The notes under the pieces were generated by a model, which saw only the letters and a list, made by a program, of their open reading frames with translations, did no database searches and was not told the DNA's origin. 64,000 nucleotides of DNA from Jeotgalibacillus terrae (GTDB lineage Bacteria > Bacillota > Bacilli > Bacillales > Jeotgalibacillaceae). Made by a program: the position numbers and the translations under genes. The stretch lies in the NCBI RefSeq assembly GCF_016908195.1, contig NZ_JAFBDK010000010.1, positions 51,631-115,630 of the forward strand. The letters run 5' to 3'. The first letter of the stretch is position 1. The number at the start of each line of letters is the position of its first letter. Of the stretch, positions 17,305 through 26,019 are shown piece after piece.

Positions 17305-18747
17305 ATGACAATGGGTATTTCAACGGGGGAGCAATATATCAGGCGGATCAATCAGCTAAAAACGAATATCTGGCTGGACGGGAGCCGCATTACCGGCAAT
17401 ATCTCAGACCATGCAGCCTTTAAAGGTGTCATGGCAAGCCAGGCGAAGCTATATGATCTTCAGCATCAGCCAGCATTAAAAGACGTCATGACGTTCGTTT
17501 CTGAAGAGTCAGGAAATCGTGTTGGCATGTCTTTTTTAGAGCCGAAGACAAAAGAAGATTTGGAAAAAAGAAGACTGATGATTCAGGAATGGGCAAAGAG
17601 TCACGTCGGGATGATGGGGAGGTCTCCGGATTATATGAATACGATTTTAATGGTATTAAATGCTGCTGCGGACCTTTTTACCGCTGAAGATGAAAGGTGC
17701 GCTGAAAATATCAGGAACTATTATCAATACGTGAAGGAGCATGACTTATCTTTAACCCACGTATTTGTCAGTCCTCAGAATAACCGTGGCAAACAGGATG
17801 GAGAAAGTGAGCAGATTGCAGCGCGGATGATCAGGAAAACGGAAGACGGCATCGTCATACACGGGTCCCGGATCTTAGCCACACAGGCAGGCGTGACAGA
17901 TGAAATTCTGGTTTATCCAGTGCCATCGAACATAGATGATGAAGCTTTTTCCTATGCATTTGCGATTCCCTGTAATACGCCTGGCTTGTCATTTATATGC
18001 CGGGAGTCCTTTGTTTATAAAGATACTCATTTCGACCATCCGCTTGGCTCGAGGTATGATGAAATGGATGCAATTGTTGTGTTTGACAATGTCCTTGTTC
18101 CGTGGGAGCGGGTGTTTTTGCATGGCAGTCCAATCGTCAAGAAGCTTTTGTACAGCCAGAGTGACATGTTTGAACATACGGCTCATCAGGTCGTATCAAA
18201 AAACGTGATTAAAACAGAGTTTATCCTCGGTATGATTCAACTCATTATAGATGGCATCAACATTAGTGAATACCAGCATATAAGAGAAAAGTTTTCAGAA
18301 GTGGCCATGGCGCTTGAAGCAATGAGGGGATTTTTATATGAATCTGAGCGGAACGCAAAAATCAATCAGTGGGGCACGATGACGCCTGATGCGAATCCGC
18401 TGCTGGCTGCGGTGAATTACTATCCAGGGATTTATCCGCGTCTGATCGAAATCATTCAGCTGATGAGCGCAAGCGGGCTGGTCGCGATTCCTTCTGAAAA
18501 AGATTTTGCCTCAGATCAAAAGGATCTATTGAATCATCATCTTCAGACTGCCTGTCAGAATGGTTATGAAAGGGTCAAATTGTTCCGGCTTGCATGGGAT
18601 TTGTCGATGAGTGCCTTTGGTTCGAGGCAGCAGTTATATGAGCGGTTCTTTTTTGGGGATCCAGTCCGGCTTGCAGATCAGCTGTACAGCAGGTATGACA
18701 GAGGGGATTCGGTTAGCATGGTAAAGGCATTTCTGGCGCGCCAGTAA
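17305..18747 (+). CDS. HpaB-family flavin-dependent monooxygenase (4-hydroxyphenylacetate 3-hydroxylase oxygenase type)
   Basis: A 480-residue two-component monooxygenase oxygenase subunit with an acyl-CoA dehydrogenase-like fold. It uses reduced FAD from a separate reductase to hydroxylate phenols. Family hallmarks visible include LTHVFVSPQNNRGK and GVTDEILVYPVP, then HPLGSRYDEMDAIVVFDNVLVPWERVF. Length is normal. The ATG at 17305 follows GGAAGGAG. No HpaC-type reductase is encoded nearby, so the partner must be elsewhere. It is divergent from the Fur-controlled siderophore operon, so iron control and a link to catechol chemistry are possible but not shown. Confidence 0.82.
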   Translation: MTMGISTGEQYIRRINQLKTNIWLDGSRITGNISDHAAFKGVMASQAKLYDLQHQPALKDVMTFVSEESGNRVGMSFLEPKTKEDLEKRRLMIQEWAKSHVGMMGRSPDYMNTILMVLNAAADLFTAEDERCAENIRNYYQYVKEHDLSLTHVFVSPQNNRGKQDGESEQIAARMIRKTEDGIVIHGSRILATQAGVTDEILVYPVPSNIDDEAFSYAFAIPCNTPGLSFICRESFVYKDTHFDHPLGSRYDEMDAIVVFDNVLVPWERVFLHGSPIVKKLLYSQSDMFEHTAHQVVSKNVIKTEFILGMIQLIIDGINISEYQHIREKFSEVAMALEAMRGFLYESERNAKINQWGTMTPDANPLLAAVNYYPGIYPRLIEIIQLMSASGLVAIPSEKDFASDQKDLLNHHLQTACQNGYERVKLFRLAWDLSMSAFGSRQQLYERFFFGDPVRLADQLYSRYDRGDSVSMVKAFLARQ

Positions 18748-18806
18748 AATGATAGCCGGACTTTCAGGACATTGGCTGATGTGTTGAAGAACGCCAGACC
18801 GGACTC

Positions 18807-19052
18807 CTATTCACGGTGCTCCCTGTGCTTCCGGTCCAGCTCTTTCAGGTGCTTTTCATAAGCCGCCTCTGCTTTTGTTAATGTTGGGTAGGTTTCTGAT
18901 AATTTCTTATGTATATTATTCAGCAGATATAGCCCTCTGAATAAACAGCCTGCAACAATACCAAAAGCAACCAGTCCACCAATCAGGGGACCCATCATCA
19001 TTAAAAGGTAGCCTAAGATCGCTGCTAAAATAATTGAAATTGTTAAATACAC
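18807..19052 (-). CDS. small membrane protein of unknown function
   Basis: An 81-residue protein. Two hydrophobic stretches (about residues 4-18 and 20-44) are followed by a charged, probably helical tail (LTKAEAAYEKHLKELDRKHREHRE). I do not recognise a family. The context, between a monooxygenase gene on the other strand and a tRNA-modifying enzyme gene, gives no clue. Coding is supported by the sharp membrane/tail layout and a clean intergenic position. Confidence 0.6.
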   Translation of the reverse strand: MYLTISIILAAILGYLLMMMGPLIGGLVAFGIVAGCLFRGLYLLNNIHKKLSETYPTLTKAEAAYEKHLKELDRKHREHRE

Positions 19053-19124
19053 GAACAGTCATCCTTTATATACATTTTTGAAAAATCATCCTGTTTCTTT
19101 AAATGTTTTTATTGTAACATATTG

Positions 19125-19160
19125 AAAAAGCGCAGGCGGGGGTCTGTCCCAGCCTGCGCT
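19125..19160 (-). terminator. rho-independent terminator of the dihydrouridine synthase gene
   Basis: A 9-bp stem (19129-19137 with 19152-19160) with an inner GGG/CCC pair is followed on the minus strand by a run of T. The hairpin tip GGGTCTGTCCCAG is the same as in the hairpin at 13092. Confidence 0.8.
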
Positions 19161-19164
19161 TCAC

Positions 19165-20166
19165 TTATTTAGAAACCGAAAATCCCTGCTCTTCATTCAC
19201 ACCATTTTGCTCCATGAACGTATTCAGCAGATCACGTACTTCATCTGTTGTTTCTGTCTCCATCAGGCGATTTCTCAGCTCACTCGCTCCACGGAATCCG
19301 CGGACGTAGATCTTGAAGAATCGGCGGAGTGGCTTGAAGGCACGCGGCTCAAGCTCTCTTGAATACTTGTCATGCAGGTCAAGCTGCAGACGTAATAGAT
19401 CAAGCAGTTCCTCACTTGTATGCTCTTTTTTCTCTTTTTCAAATGCAAACGGGTTATGGAAAATCCCGCGTCCGATCATCACACCATCAATTCCGTACTT
19501 TTCAGCAAGCTCAAGACCCATCTGACGGTCCTCAATATCACCATTAATTGTGAGCAGCGTATGCGGTGCGATCTCATCGCGAAGCTTTTTGATCTCAGGG
19601 ATCAGCTCCCAGTGCGCAGGCACGTTACTCATCTCTTTTTTCGTACGCAGGTGGATCGACAGGTTGGCAATATCCTGCTCAAGAATATGCTTCAGCCAGT
19701 CATGCCACTCATCCACATTCGTGTAGCCAAGACGCGTCTTCACGCTGACTGGAAGGCCCCCAGCTTTTGCTGCCTGAATAATGGCAGCCGCAGTCTCCGG
19801 ATGTCGGATCAGCCCCGACCCTTTTCCGTTCGCTGCGACGTTCTGCACAGGACAGCCCATATTAATATCCACACCGCGATAGCCCATTTCAGCCATCCCG
19901 ATACTCATCTGACGGAAATATTCAGGCTTATCACCCCAGATATGCGCAACGATCGGCTGTTCATCTTCAGTAAAAGTAAGCCGCCCCTTTACGCTGTCTT
20001 TACCGCGCGGGTGACAGTAGCTCTCAGAATTCGTAAACTCCGTAAAAAACACATCAGGTCTCGCTGCTTCACTGACAACATGACGAAACACGACATCCGT
20101 CACTGCTTCCATCGGTGCAAGCACAAAAAATGGACGCGGTAACTCATGCCAGAAATTATCTTTCAT
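19165..20166 (-). CDS. tRNA dihydrouridine synthase (Dus family)
   Basis: A 333-residue flavoenzyme that reduces uridine to dihydrouridine in tRNA D-loops. The N-terminal [13 protein letters not shown] matches the Dus opening. [18 protein letters not shown] carries the catalytic Cys near residue 104, and the FMN-binding NGDIED and [12 protein letters not shown] follow. The start at 20166 has AAAGGG about 11 nt upstream. The gene is monocistronic, with its own terminator. Which tRNA position it modifies cannot be told. Confidence 0.88.
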   Translation of the reverse strand: MKDNFWHELPRPFFVLAPMEAVTDVVFRHVVSEAARPDVFFTEFTNSESYCHPRGKDSVKGRLTFTEDEQPIVAHIWGDKPEYFRQMSIGMAEMGYRGVDINMGCPVQNVAANGKGSGLIRHPETAAAIIQAAKAGGLPVSVKTRLGYTNVDEWHDWLKHILEQDIANLSIHLRTKKEMSNVPAHWELIPEIKKLRDEIAPHTLLTINGDIEDRQMGLELAEKYGIDGVMIGRGIFHNPFAFEKEKKEHTSEELLDLLRLQLDLHDKYSRELEPRAFKPLRRFFKIYVRGFRGASELRNRLMETETTDEVRDLLNTFMEQNGVNEEQGFSVSK

Positions 20167-20336
20167 ATCTATCTGAACCCTTTCTATAGAGGAAACACGT
20201 TCCCAACGTATTATATAAAATCATCAATGACTAGTTTCGCTTGACTTTGGTCTTTATATACTTTAATAGGATTTGGGTGAAAGTGCAAGGGGAGGGGGCT
20301 TTATAAAGTGTGGAAGAAAACTTTTGGAGGATGTAA

Positions 20337-20475
20337 TCGTTACGCTGCGCTTCAGGCGGACGCTTTCCGCAGGGCCGGCGGTGAGCCTCCTCGGATGCTT
20401 CGCACCTGCGGGGTCTCACCTGTCCGGCTTCTCCTGCTGGAATCGCCGCCTTACGCTTCGCTCCACTTGGAAAGT
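20337..20475. repeat. GC-rich structured intergenic repeat, Bacillaceae type
   Basis: About 140 bp, much richer in GC than its surroundings, with internal complementarity (GGTGAG near 20379 pairs with CTCACC near 20416). The stretch with CTTTCCGC, GAGCCTCCTCGG and CACCTGCGGGGTCTCACC resembles an intergenic repeat I recall from many Bacillaceae genomes; this was not checked by search. Open frames across it look incidental. The rest of 20167-20532 shows no gene. Confidence 0.55.
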
Positions 20476-20532
20476 TATATAAGATATCATTTTGTCTCTC
20501 TGCTCAGTCTATATGAACAGGCTCATTTTTAA

Positions 20533-21282
20533 TTAACTAACCACTACAATCTCCTGATTATCATAAAGCTTCTTCACGCGGTCATTCACATTTTCCGTAA
20601 TCAGGTACGTCAATTGACTTGTTGGGCAGATAATATGGTTTGATACAGTATCAAGCTTATCAGACGTCACCATCGCCAGGGTTTTAGCTGATACATTGAC
20701 CATTTTCCTTTTTACAAGCGCTTCAGAAATACTCGGTACACTGATCCCGATATGCGGATCGATATTATAGACGCCCATAATGTAGAGGTCGGCTCTCATC
20801 GTTTCAAGCGCCTCTACTGTGTCGATCCCGAGCGTAACCATTGATTGCTTGAAAAGCGTTCCCCCGATCATAATGACCTCTACATCCTGATGATCTTCAA
20901 GGGCCATTGCGATCGGAGGACTATTTGTAATGATCGTTGCCTTTAAGGTAAGAGGCAGCTGATTCACAAATTGCAGGTTCGTCGTGCCTCCGTCAATCAA
21001 AATCACCATCTCATCCTTGATAAAGTCCATTGCCTTTTTAGCCAGGATCGTTTTAATGTCACTGGATATATGCTGACGCGTGGTGAAATCCACTACCGGC
21101 GGACCTACTCTGAGGGCACCGCTATGTACACGTTTGATCAGTCCCTGCTTATCCAGTTCTTTTAAATCTCTTCTGATTGTATCTTCTGAAACGGATAACC
21201 TGCGGCTCAGGTCGGTGGCAATAATTTTATGTTCTTCCTCTAATATCTCTACAATTATTTGTTGTCTTTCCTCTTTTAGCAT
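20533..21282 (-). CDS. DeoR-family transcriptional regulator
   Basis: A 249-residue repressor of the DeoR/GlpR type. The N-terminal helix-turn-helix (IIATDLSRRLSVSEDTIRRDLKELDKQGLIKR) spans about residues 18-50. A DeoRC sugar-phosphate sensor domain follows, with IDGGTTNLQF and IIGGTLFKQSMVTLG. The ATG at 21282 follows AAAGGGGA. It is divergent from the hexitol PTS operon and most likely represses it until a phosphorylated intermediate binds. In Bacillus mannitol operons the usual regulator is the PTS-regulated MtlR, so a DeoR protein here is atypical. Confidence 0.85.
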   Translation of the reverse strand: MLKEERQQIIVEILEEEHKIIATDLSRRLSVSEDTIRRDLKELDKQGLIKRVHSGALRVGPPVVDFTTRQHISSDIKTILAKKAMDFIKDEMVILIDGGTTNLQFVNQLPLTLKATIITNSPPIAMALEDHQDVEVIMIGGTLFKQSMVTLGIDTVEALETMRADLYIMGVYNIDPHIGISVPSISEALVKRKMVNVSAKTLAMVTSDKLDTVSNHIICPTSQLTYLITENVNDRVKKLYDNQEIVVVS

Positions 21283-21343
21283 TTGATCGATCCCCTTTGT
21301 TCATCTGGAATTATCTTTATTTTACCACAAATGAAGGGAAACA

Positions 21344-21355
21344 CGAAAACTTTCG
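21344..21355. promoter_or_regulatory. candidate DeoR operator
   Basis: CGAAA-AC-TTTCG is a short inverted repeat in the divergent intergenic region, 35 bp upstream of the -35 of the hexitol operon. Similar AAACACG words recur at the ribosome binding site of the first gene. The assignment rests only on position and symmetry. Confidence 0.3.
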
Positions 21356-21389
21356 CGCATTAAACGCGCTAAAAAATGCAAAAACAGGC

Positions 21390-21418
21390 TTTACATAATT
21401 AATGAAAGCGCTTATAAT
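21390..21418 (+). promoter_or_regulatory. sigma-A promoter with overlapping cre, hexitol operon
   Basis: TTTACA (21390-21395) and TATAAT (21413-21418) are separated by 17 bp. TGAAAGCGCTTATA at 21403-21416 fits the cre consensus at most positions and covers the -10. CcpA binding there would exclude RNA polymerase. Confidence 0.75.
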
Positions 21419-21457
21419 GATTTAAACAAGCAAAAACACGCACAAGGAGGCACAAAA

Positions 21458-22162
21458 ATGCAAAAGAGAAAAATCGATATCGCACCATCAATTATGTGCG
21501 CTGATCTTTGTAACTTAGAACAAGGTGTTAAGAATATAGAAGAATTAGGGCTAGACCTTTTACATGTCGATGTCATCGATGGATATTTCAGTCCAAGCAT
21601 GCCTCTGGGCATAGATACGATCAAACAATTAAAAACACGCACAAACATGAAATTTGATGTGCATGTTATGGCTAAAGACAATGAGTACTTCATTCAGGAA
21701 ATGATTCAAATTGGTGCAGAGCAGATTACGTTCCATTTAGAAACAAGTAATCACGTGGACAGACATCTTCAACTGGTGAAGAAAAGTGGCTTACGTACAG
21801 GTATTGCTTTGAACCCTGCAACGCCGCTTTCAGAACTCGAATATATCCTGCCGTACTGTGACACTGTCCTGTTGATGCTGATCAACCCTGGCTTTGCAAC
21901 GGATAAGAATGAGAAGCAGGTTGCCTATGCGGTTCAGAAAGTAAAGGATTTACGTGAACTGATTGATGAAAAAGGATTGGATACACGCATTGAAGTCGAT
22001 GGACGCGTTTCATTTGAGACAATTCCGGAACTCGTAAAAGCCGGAGCAGACATTCTGGTCGCAGGAAGTACAAGCTTATTTGCTAAAGGGCAGAGCCTTG
22101 AAGAAAACAAAAAGCTGATGGAAGAAAAAATCACAGAAGGTTTATATGAGGAGGTAAAGTAA
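21458..22162 (+). CDS. ribulose-phosphate 3-epimerase family protein (allulose-6-phosphate 3-epimerase-like)
   Basis: A 234-residue TIM-barrel epimerase of the RPE family. Metal ligands are recognisable as His and Asp in LLHVDVIDGYF (near residue 33), His in FDVHVMA (near 69) and Asp in IEVDGRVS (near 178, the catalytic acid). The phosphate loop is VAGSTSLF. It is closer in feel to AlsE-type epimerases than to the housekeeping RPE, and the setting in a PTS operon supports a hexulose 6-phosphate substrate. AGGAGG precedes the ATG. It is the first gene of the operon and directly abuts the hexuloisomerase gene. Confidence 0.8.
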   Translation: MQKRKIDIAPSIMCADLCNLEQGVKNIEELGLDLLHVDVIDGYFSPSMPLGIDTIKQLKTRTNMKFDVHVMAKDNEYFIQEMIQIGAEQITFHLETSNHVDRHLQLVKKSGLRTGIALNPATPLSELEYILPYCDTVLLMLINPGFATDKNEKQVAYAVQKVKDLRELIDEKGLDTRIEVDGRVSFETIPELVKAGADILVAGSTSLFAKGQSLEENKKLMEEKITEGLYEEVK

Positions 22163-22723
22163 ATGACTCATTATCATGAATCTGCAAAGGAAATTACAAA
22201 CGAACTGGCTAATACGCTTCAAAATGTCAACGATGAAGAAGTGGCACTTTTAATGAAGGAAATCAGCCGTGCGGATAAAGTATTTTTTGTAGGAGTAGGA
22301 CGGGTTTTACTTTCCTTAAAATCGATTGCAAAAAGACTGGCCCATCTCGGCGTCAACACTTATGTTGTCGGACAGATCACTGAACCGGCGATTACAGATA
22401 AGGATCTTCTGATTGTCGGGTCAGGAAGCGGGGAGACTGCTTTCCCGCTGATCATTGCGAAAAAAGCAAAGCAGCACAATGCAAGGGTTGCGCATGTTGG
22501 CGCGAATCCTGAAAGCTCAATGAGAGAATTCTCAGACGTATTTGTCCGAATTCCTGTGAGCACGAAGCTGAACAGACCAAATGAAATTCCATCGATCCAG
22601 CCGATGACAAGTTTATTTGAACAAAGTCTGCTGGTACTTGGGGACACATTAGCGTTAATGATGATTAAGGAACAGGATATTGATATGAAAAATCTCTGGG
22701 AGTATCACGCAAACCTGGAGTAG
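22163..22723 (+). CDS. hxlB: 6-phospho-3-hexuloisomerase (SIS domain)
   Basis: A 186-residue SIS-domain isomerase of the PHI/HxlB family, which interconverts 6-phospho-3-hexulose and fructose 6-phosphate. VFFVGVGRVLLSLKSIAKRLAHLG and LIVGSGSGET are family signatures; NEIPSIQPMTSLFEQSLLV is the usual C-terminal part. In formaldehyde fixation PHI is paired with an HPS of the OMP decarboxylase family. Here its partner is an RPE-family epimerase, and no HPS is present, so a RuMP role is unlikely. It begins immediately after the epimerase stop; the GAGG inside that gene serves as the ribosome binding site. Confidence 0.85.
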   Translation: MTHYHESAKEITNELANTLQNVNDEEVALLMKEISRADKVFFVGVGRVLLSLKSIAKRLAHLGVNTYVVGQITEPAITDKDLLIVGSGSGETAFPLIIAKKAKQHNARVAHVGANPESSMREFSDVFVRIPVSTKLNRPNEIPSIQPMTSLFEQSLLVLGDTLALMMIKEQDIDMKNLWEYHANLE

Positions 22724-22753
22724 AGAATCGCAGGAGAAAGGAGAGATGAGGAC

Positions 22754-23914
22754 ATGCAGGCAGTACATTTTGGAGCGGGAAATATTGGTAAAGGTTTTAT
22801 CGGCTACTTGCTGAGTAAGAACGGATATGATGTATGCTTTGTTGATGTAAATCAGCAAATGATTGATCAGATCAATAGTCGTAACAGTTATGATATTGAG
22901 CTGCTGAGTGATGATCGTCGCATGGAAACCATTTCACCTGTCTCCGCATTAAACAGTATGACACAAAAAGATGCTGTAGTTGACAGGATTGTAAATGCAG
23001 ATATCATCACGATGTCAGTCGGCGTCCAGAACCTGTCAAAGGTAGCGGGTGTGCTTGCTGAAGGCTTGAAAAAGAGAGCTGTTGAAAATCCTAAGCCACT
23101 CAATGTGATGGCCAATGAAAATGCGATCAATGCGAGTTCAACGTTGAAAAAAGAAGTGGCTGAATACTTGACGCAGGAGGAAATGAAAGAGCTTGGCGCC
23201 TTCATTGCTTTCCCAAATACTGCCGTTGACCGTTTGGCGTTATCAAGGCAAAGTAAAAGTGTAGAGATCCCGATCGTAGAGCCATTTTATGAATGGGTAA
23301 TTGATGAGTCTGAAAAGGTGGATGATGGTCTGCCAAAGCTTCAGGGCGTCACTTACACACAGGACCTGACTCCTTTCATCGAAAGAAAGCTCTATATCGT
23401 GAATATGGGACATGCAGCAGCTGCCTACCTTGGCTATCTGAAGGGATGCCATACGATCAGAGAAACACTTCAATATGCTGAACTTGAAACGCTGGTGAAA
23501 GGCGCAATGAAGGAGGCTGCCGGTTATATCGTACAGACATTTCAGGCTGACCCTGAAGAACTGGACCGATTTATCGAAAAGACGCTCGGCCGTTTTAAAA
23601 ACCCGCATGTAGATGATGACGTGAAAAGAGTCGGCAGAGCCCCACTTAGAAAGCTCGGACTTCGCGAGCGGCTCGTTCATCCCACAGTGTCGTTATTTGA
23701 AGCAGGTTATTCAGTAGAGCATCTGACAACAGCCATTGCTGCAGGATTTCTATTCGATACCTCTGAAGATGAGGAAGCTGTCGAGCTTCAGAATTACATT
23801 GCAGAGAACGGGATCGAAAAAGCGATTCAAAACATCAGCAGTATAAAAGATCAAAACCTTCAAAGTAAAATATTGAATAAATACAACGATTTAAAAGCGT
23901 CAGCGCTCAATTAG
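22754..23914 (+). CDS. mtlD: mannitol-1-phosphate 5-dehydrogenase family protein
   Basis: A 386-residue NAD-dependent polyol-phosphate dehydrogenase that oxidises mannitol 1-phosphate to fructose 6-phosphate. The Rossmann opening is VHFGAGNIGKGFIG. The catalytic-domain motif NMGHAAAAYLGYLKG is near residue 216, with FPNTAVDRL near 157. Length matches MtlD. GAAAGGAGAG lies about 11 nt before the ATG. A related hexitol phosphate as substrate is possible because the operon carries extra hexulose-phosphate enzymes. Confidence 0.85.
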   Translation: MQAVHFGAGNIGKGFIGYLLSKNGYDVCFVDVNQQMIDQINSRNSYDIELLSDDRRMETISPVSALNSMTQKDAVVDRIVNADIITMSVGVQNLSKVAGVLAEGLKKRAVENPKPLNVMANENAINASSTLKKEVAEYLTQEEMKELGAFIAFPNTAVDRLALSRQSKSVEIPIVEPFYEWVIDESEKVDDGLPKLQGVTYTQDLTPFIERKLYIVNMGHAAAAYLGYLKGCHTIRETLQYAELETLVKGAMKEAAGYIVQTFQADPEELDRFIEKTLGRFKNPHVDDDVKRVGRAPLRKLGLRERLVHPTVSLFEAGYSVEHLTTAIAAGFLFDTSEDEEAVELQNYIAENGIEKAIQNISSIKDQNLQSKILNKYNDLKASALN

Positions 23915-23927
23915 AGGAGGGACAATC

Positions 23928-24365
23928 ATGCTAGCAGATTTATTAAAAGGAAATATTCACTTTGCAAACGGTATGTCCACGTGGGAGGAGTCAATTAAAG
24001 TTGCTGCAGAACCACTTTTAAGTAAGCGCTTTATTAATGAATCTTATGTACAGGATATGATTAAAAATGTTGAAATCAACGGCTCATATATCGTGATTGC
24101 GCCGGGTATTGCAATGCCTCACGCCCAGAATCAAGGTGGTGTATTGAAAACGGGGATCTCATTCCTGAAGCTTGAAAACAGTGTAACTTACCCTGAGGAG
24201 AAAAATGTAAATATTCTTTTTGTACTTGCGGCTGAAGACAGCGAGGGTCACCTGGAGTTAATTTCAGACTTGTCATCCTTATTGATCGATGAAGACGTAA
24301 TGGAGCAGTTAAAGCAGTCAACAGACGAAGAAGAGGTCCTGAATCTGATTGAATCACTGGAATAA
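23928..24365 (+). CDS. mtlF: PTS mannitol/fructose-type EIIA
   Basis: A 145-residue PTS EIIA domain protein. It accepts phosphate from HPr on His65 (PGIAMPHAQ) and passes it to EIIB. The length and the AMPHA site are typical of stand-alone mannitol EIIA (MtlF) in Firmicutes. GGAGG precedes the ATG. It lies between the dehydrogenase and EIICB genes, all within 30 nt of each other. Confidence 0.87.
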   Translation: MLADLLKGNIHFANGMSTWEESIKVAAEPLLSKRFINESYVQDMIKNVEINGSYIVIAPGIAMPHAQNQGGVLKTGISFLKLENSVTYPEEKNVNILFVLAAEDSEGHLELISDLSSLLIDEDVMEQLKQSTDEEEVLNLIESLE

Positions 24366-24389
24366 AACGAAAAGAAGGGGATGAATGTA

Positions 24390-25844
24390 ATGACAAACGT
24401 AGCGAATGTTCCGGAATACGGTCAAAACGGCGATAAGAAGCCATCAATTCGTGCAAAGATCCAGGCGATGGGCGGCTTCTTAACCAACATGGTTTTACCG
24501 AATATCGGTGCTTTTATTGCCTGGGGTATCTTAACTGCGCTCTTTATTCCGACTGGCTGGATTCCAAACGAGCAGCTTGAACAGATTGTCGGACCAGCCA
24601 TTACGTACCTGCTGCCGTTACTGCTTGCTTATACCGGTGGACGAATGATTGCCGGTCAAAGAGGGGCTGTCATGGGTGCGATCGGTGCCATCGGACTGAT
24701 TGTCGGATCTGATATTCCGATGTTCCTTGGGGCAATGATTATTGGACCATTAGGCGGTTATGTGATCAAGAAGTTTGATAAGCTGATTGAAAACAGAATT
24801 GCTGCCGGCTTTGAAATGATCGTTAACAACTTCTCAATCGGTATTTTAGGCTTCGGTTTAATGATCATCTCTTATTTGTTCATTGGACCAGTCATTCAAT
24901 CTCTGAATGAAGCAATGACATCAGCCATTCAGGCGCTGGTGGCGACAGGCTTCCTGCCGCTGCTATCTATTGTGAATGAACCTGCGAAAGTGTTGTTCCT
25001 GAATAACGTGATTGATCAGGGGATTTACTATCCGCTTGGACTGCAGGAAACAGTTGAAGCCGGGAAATCCATCTTCTTTACAGTCGCTTCAAACCCTGGA
25101 CCGGGTCTTGGACTACTTCTTGCATTCACGCTATTTGGTGGAAAGATAGCCAGGAGAACAGCGCCGGGTGCGATTGTGATTCATTTCCTTGGTGGTATTC
25201 ACGAACTGTATTTCCCGTACGTACTAATGAAACCACTTACAATCATCGGTATGATCGCAGGGGGTATGTCAGGAATTGCAGTGTTCAGCCTGTTTGATGC
25301 AGGTCTTGTAGCAGGACCGAGTCCGGGATCAATCTTTGCTTACCTGGCTCTTACACCAAGAGGAAACTTCCTTGGCATCATCTCAGGTGTACTGGTTGCT
25401 GCAGCAGTAACATTTGCGGTAACATCCGTGATCCTGAAGCTTGATAAAAATAAAGATGAAGAAGCTGACTTCAGCAGCTCACTTGCGAAGTCACAATCAA
25501 TGAAAGCAGAAGGAAAGCAGCTGATGAATTTCTCAGCAGAATCTGCAGATACAACAAACGTAAGCAAAATCTCATTTGCATGTGATGCCGGAGCGGGAAG
25601 CAGTGCGCTCGGTGCAACCACCTTCAGAAAGAAGCTCCAAAAGAGAGGAATCACAGACATTGAGGTTAAGCATTATCGAATCGAGGATGTCCCTGAGCAC
25701 TCAGATATCATCGTCGTTCACAAAAACCTCTCTGATCGCGCAAGAATGGCTCATGACGATAAAAGAATTATTACGATTGAAAGTTATCTGAATGACCCGA
25801 GTCTTGATGAGCTGCTGGATCAGCTGGAGCAGGAAAAAGGATAG
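24390..25844 (+). CDS. mtlA: PTS mannitol-type transporter EIICB
   Basis: A 484-residue membrane transporter. The EIIC domain (about residues 15-340) opens KIQAMGGFLTNMVLPNIGAF and carries the IHFLGGIHELYFPYVLMKP active-site loop. A linker leads to a C-terminal EIIB domain with the phospho-Cys near residue 398 (FACDAGAGSSA). No EIIA is fused; that is supplied by mtlF. The ATG at 24390 is preferred because AAGGGG is 9 nt upstream; the ATG at 24381 touches it. It imports and phosphorylates a hexitol, most simply mannitol. Confidence 0.87.
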   Translation: MTNVANVPEYGQNGDKKPSIRAKIQAMGGFLTNMVLPNIGAFIAWGILTALFIPTGWIPNEQLEQIVGPAITYLLPLLLAYTGGRMIAGQRGAVMGAIGAIGLIVGSDIPMFLGAMIIGPLGGYVIKKFDKLIENRIAAGFEMIVNNFSIGILGFGLMIISYLFIGPVIQSLNEAMTSAIQALVATGFLPLLSIVNEPAKVLFLNNVIDQGIYYPLGLQETVEAGKSIFFTVASNPGPGLGLLLAFTLFGGKIARRTAPGAIVIHFLGGIHELYFPYVLMKPLTIIGMIAGGMSGIAVFSLFDAGLVAGPSPGSIFAYLALTPRGNFLGIISGVLVAAAVTFAVTSVILKLDKNKDEEADFSSSLAKSQSMKAEGKQLMNFSAESADTTNVSKISFACDAGAGSSALGATTFRKKLQKRGITDIEVKHYRIEDVPEHSDIIVVHKNLSDRARMAHDDKRIITIESYLNDPSLDELLDQLEQEKG

Positions 25845-25857
25845 TTATGACATAGAG

Positions 25858-25915
25858 AGCTGACCCGGCGTTGATTGCAACTAAAAACAACGCCGGGTCA
25901 GCTTTAATATTTTCA
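25858..25915 (+). terminator. rho-independent terminator of the hexitol operon
   Basis: A perfect 16-bp GC-rich stem (25858-25873 with 25888-25903) is followed by TTAATATTTTC. Confidence 0.88.
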
Positions 25916-26019
25916 AAAACCTCTATTCAACATAGAATATGATTTTTCTTACAGAAAACTGTTATGGAGATCAGTGTTTGTTATATAATGGTAAAAAATG
26001 TTTTCGGAGGTCAGGGAAA

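Noticed and set aside
20231..20532. Open frames on both strands across the GC-rich repeat
   Set aside because: High GC makes open frames by chance; no ribosome binding site and the DNA fits a structured repeat better.
21458..22723. Epimerase plus hexuloisomerase as a formaldehyde-fixing HPS-PHI pair
   Set aside because: The first protein has the metal ligands and loops of the ribulose-phosphate 3-epimerase family and lacks the DxKxxD signature of HPS.
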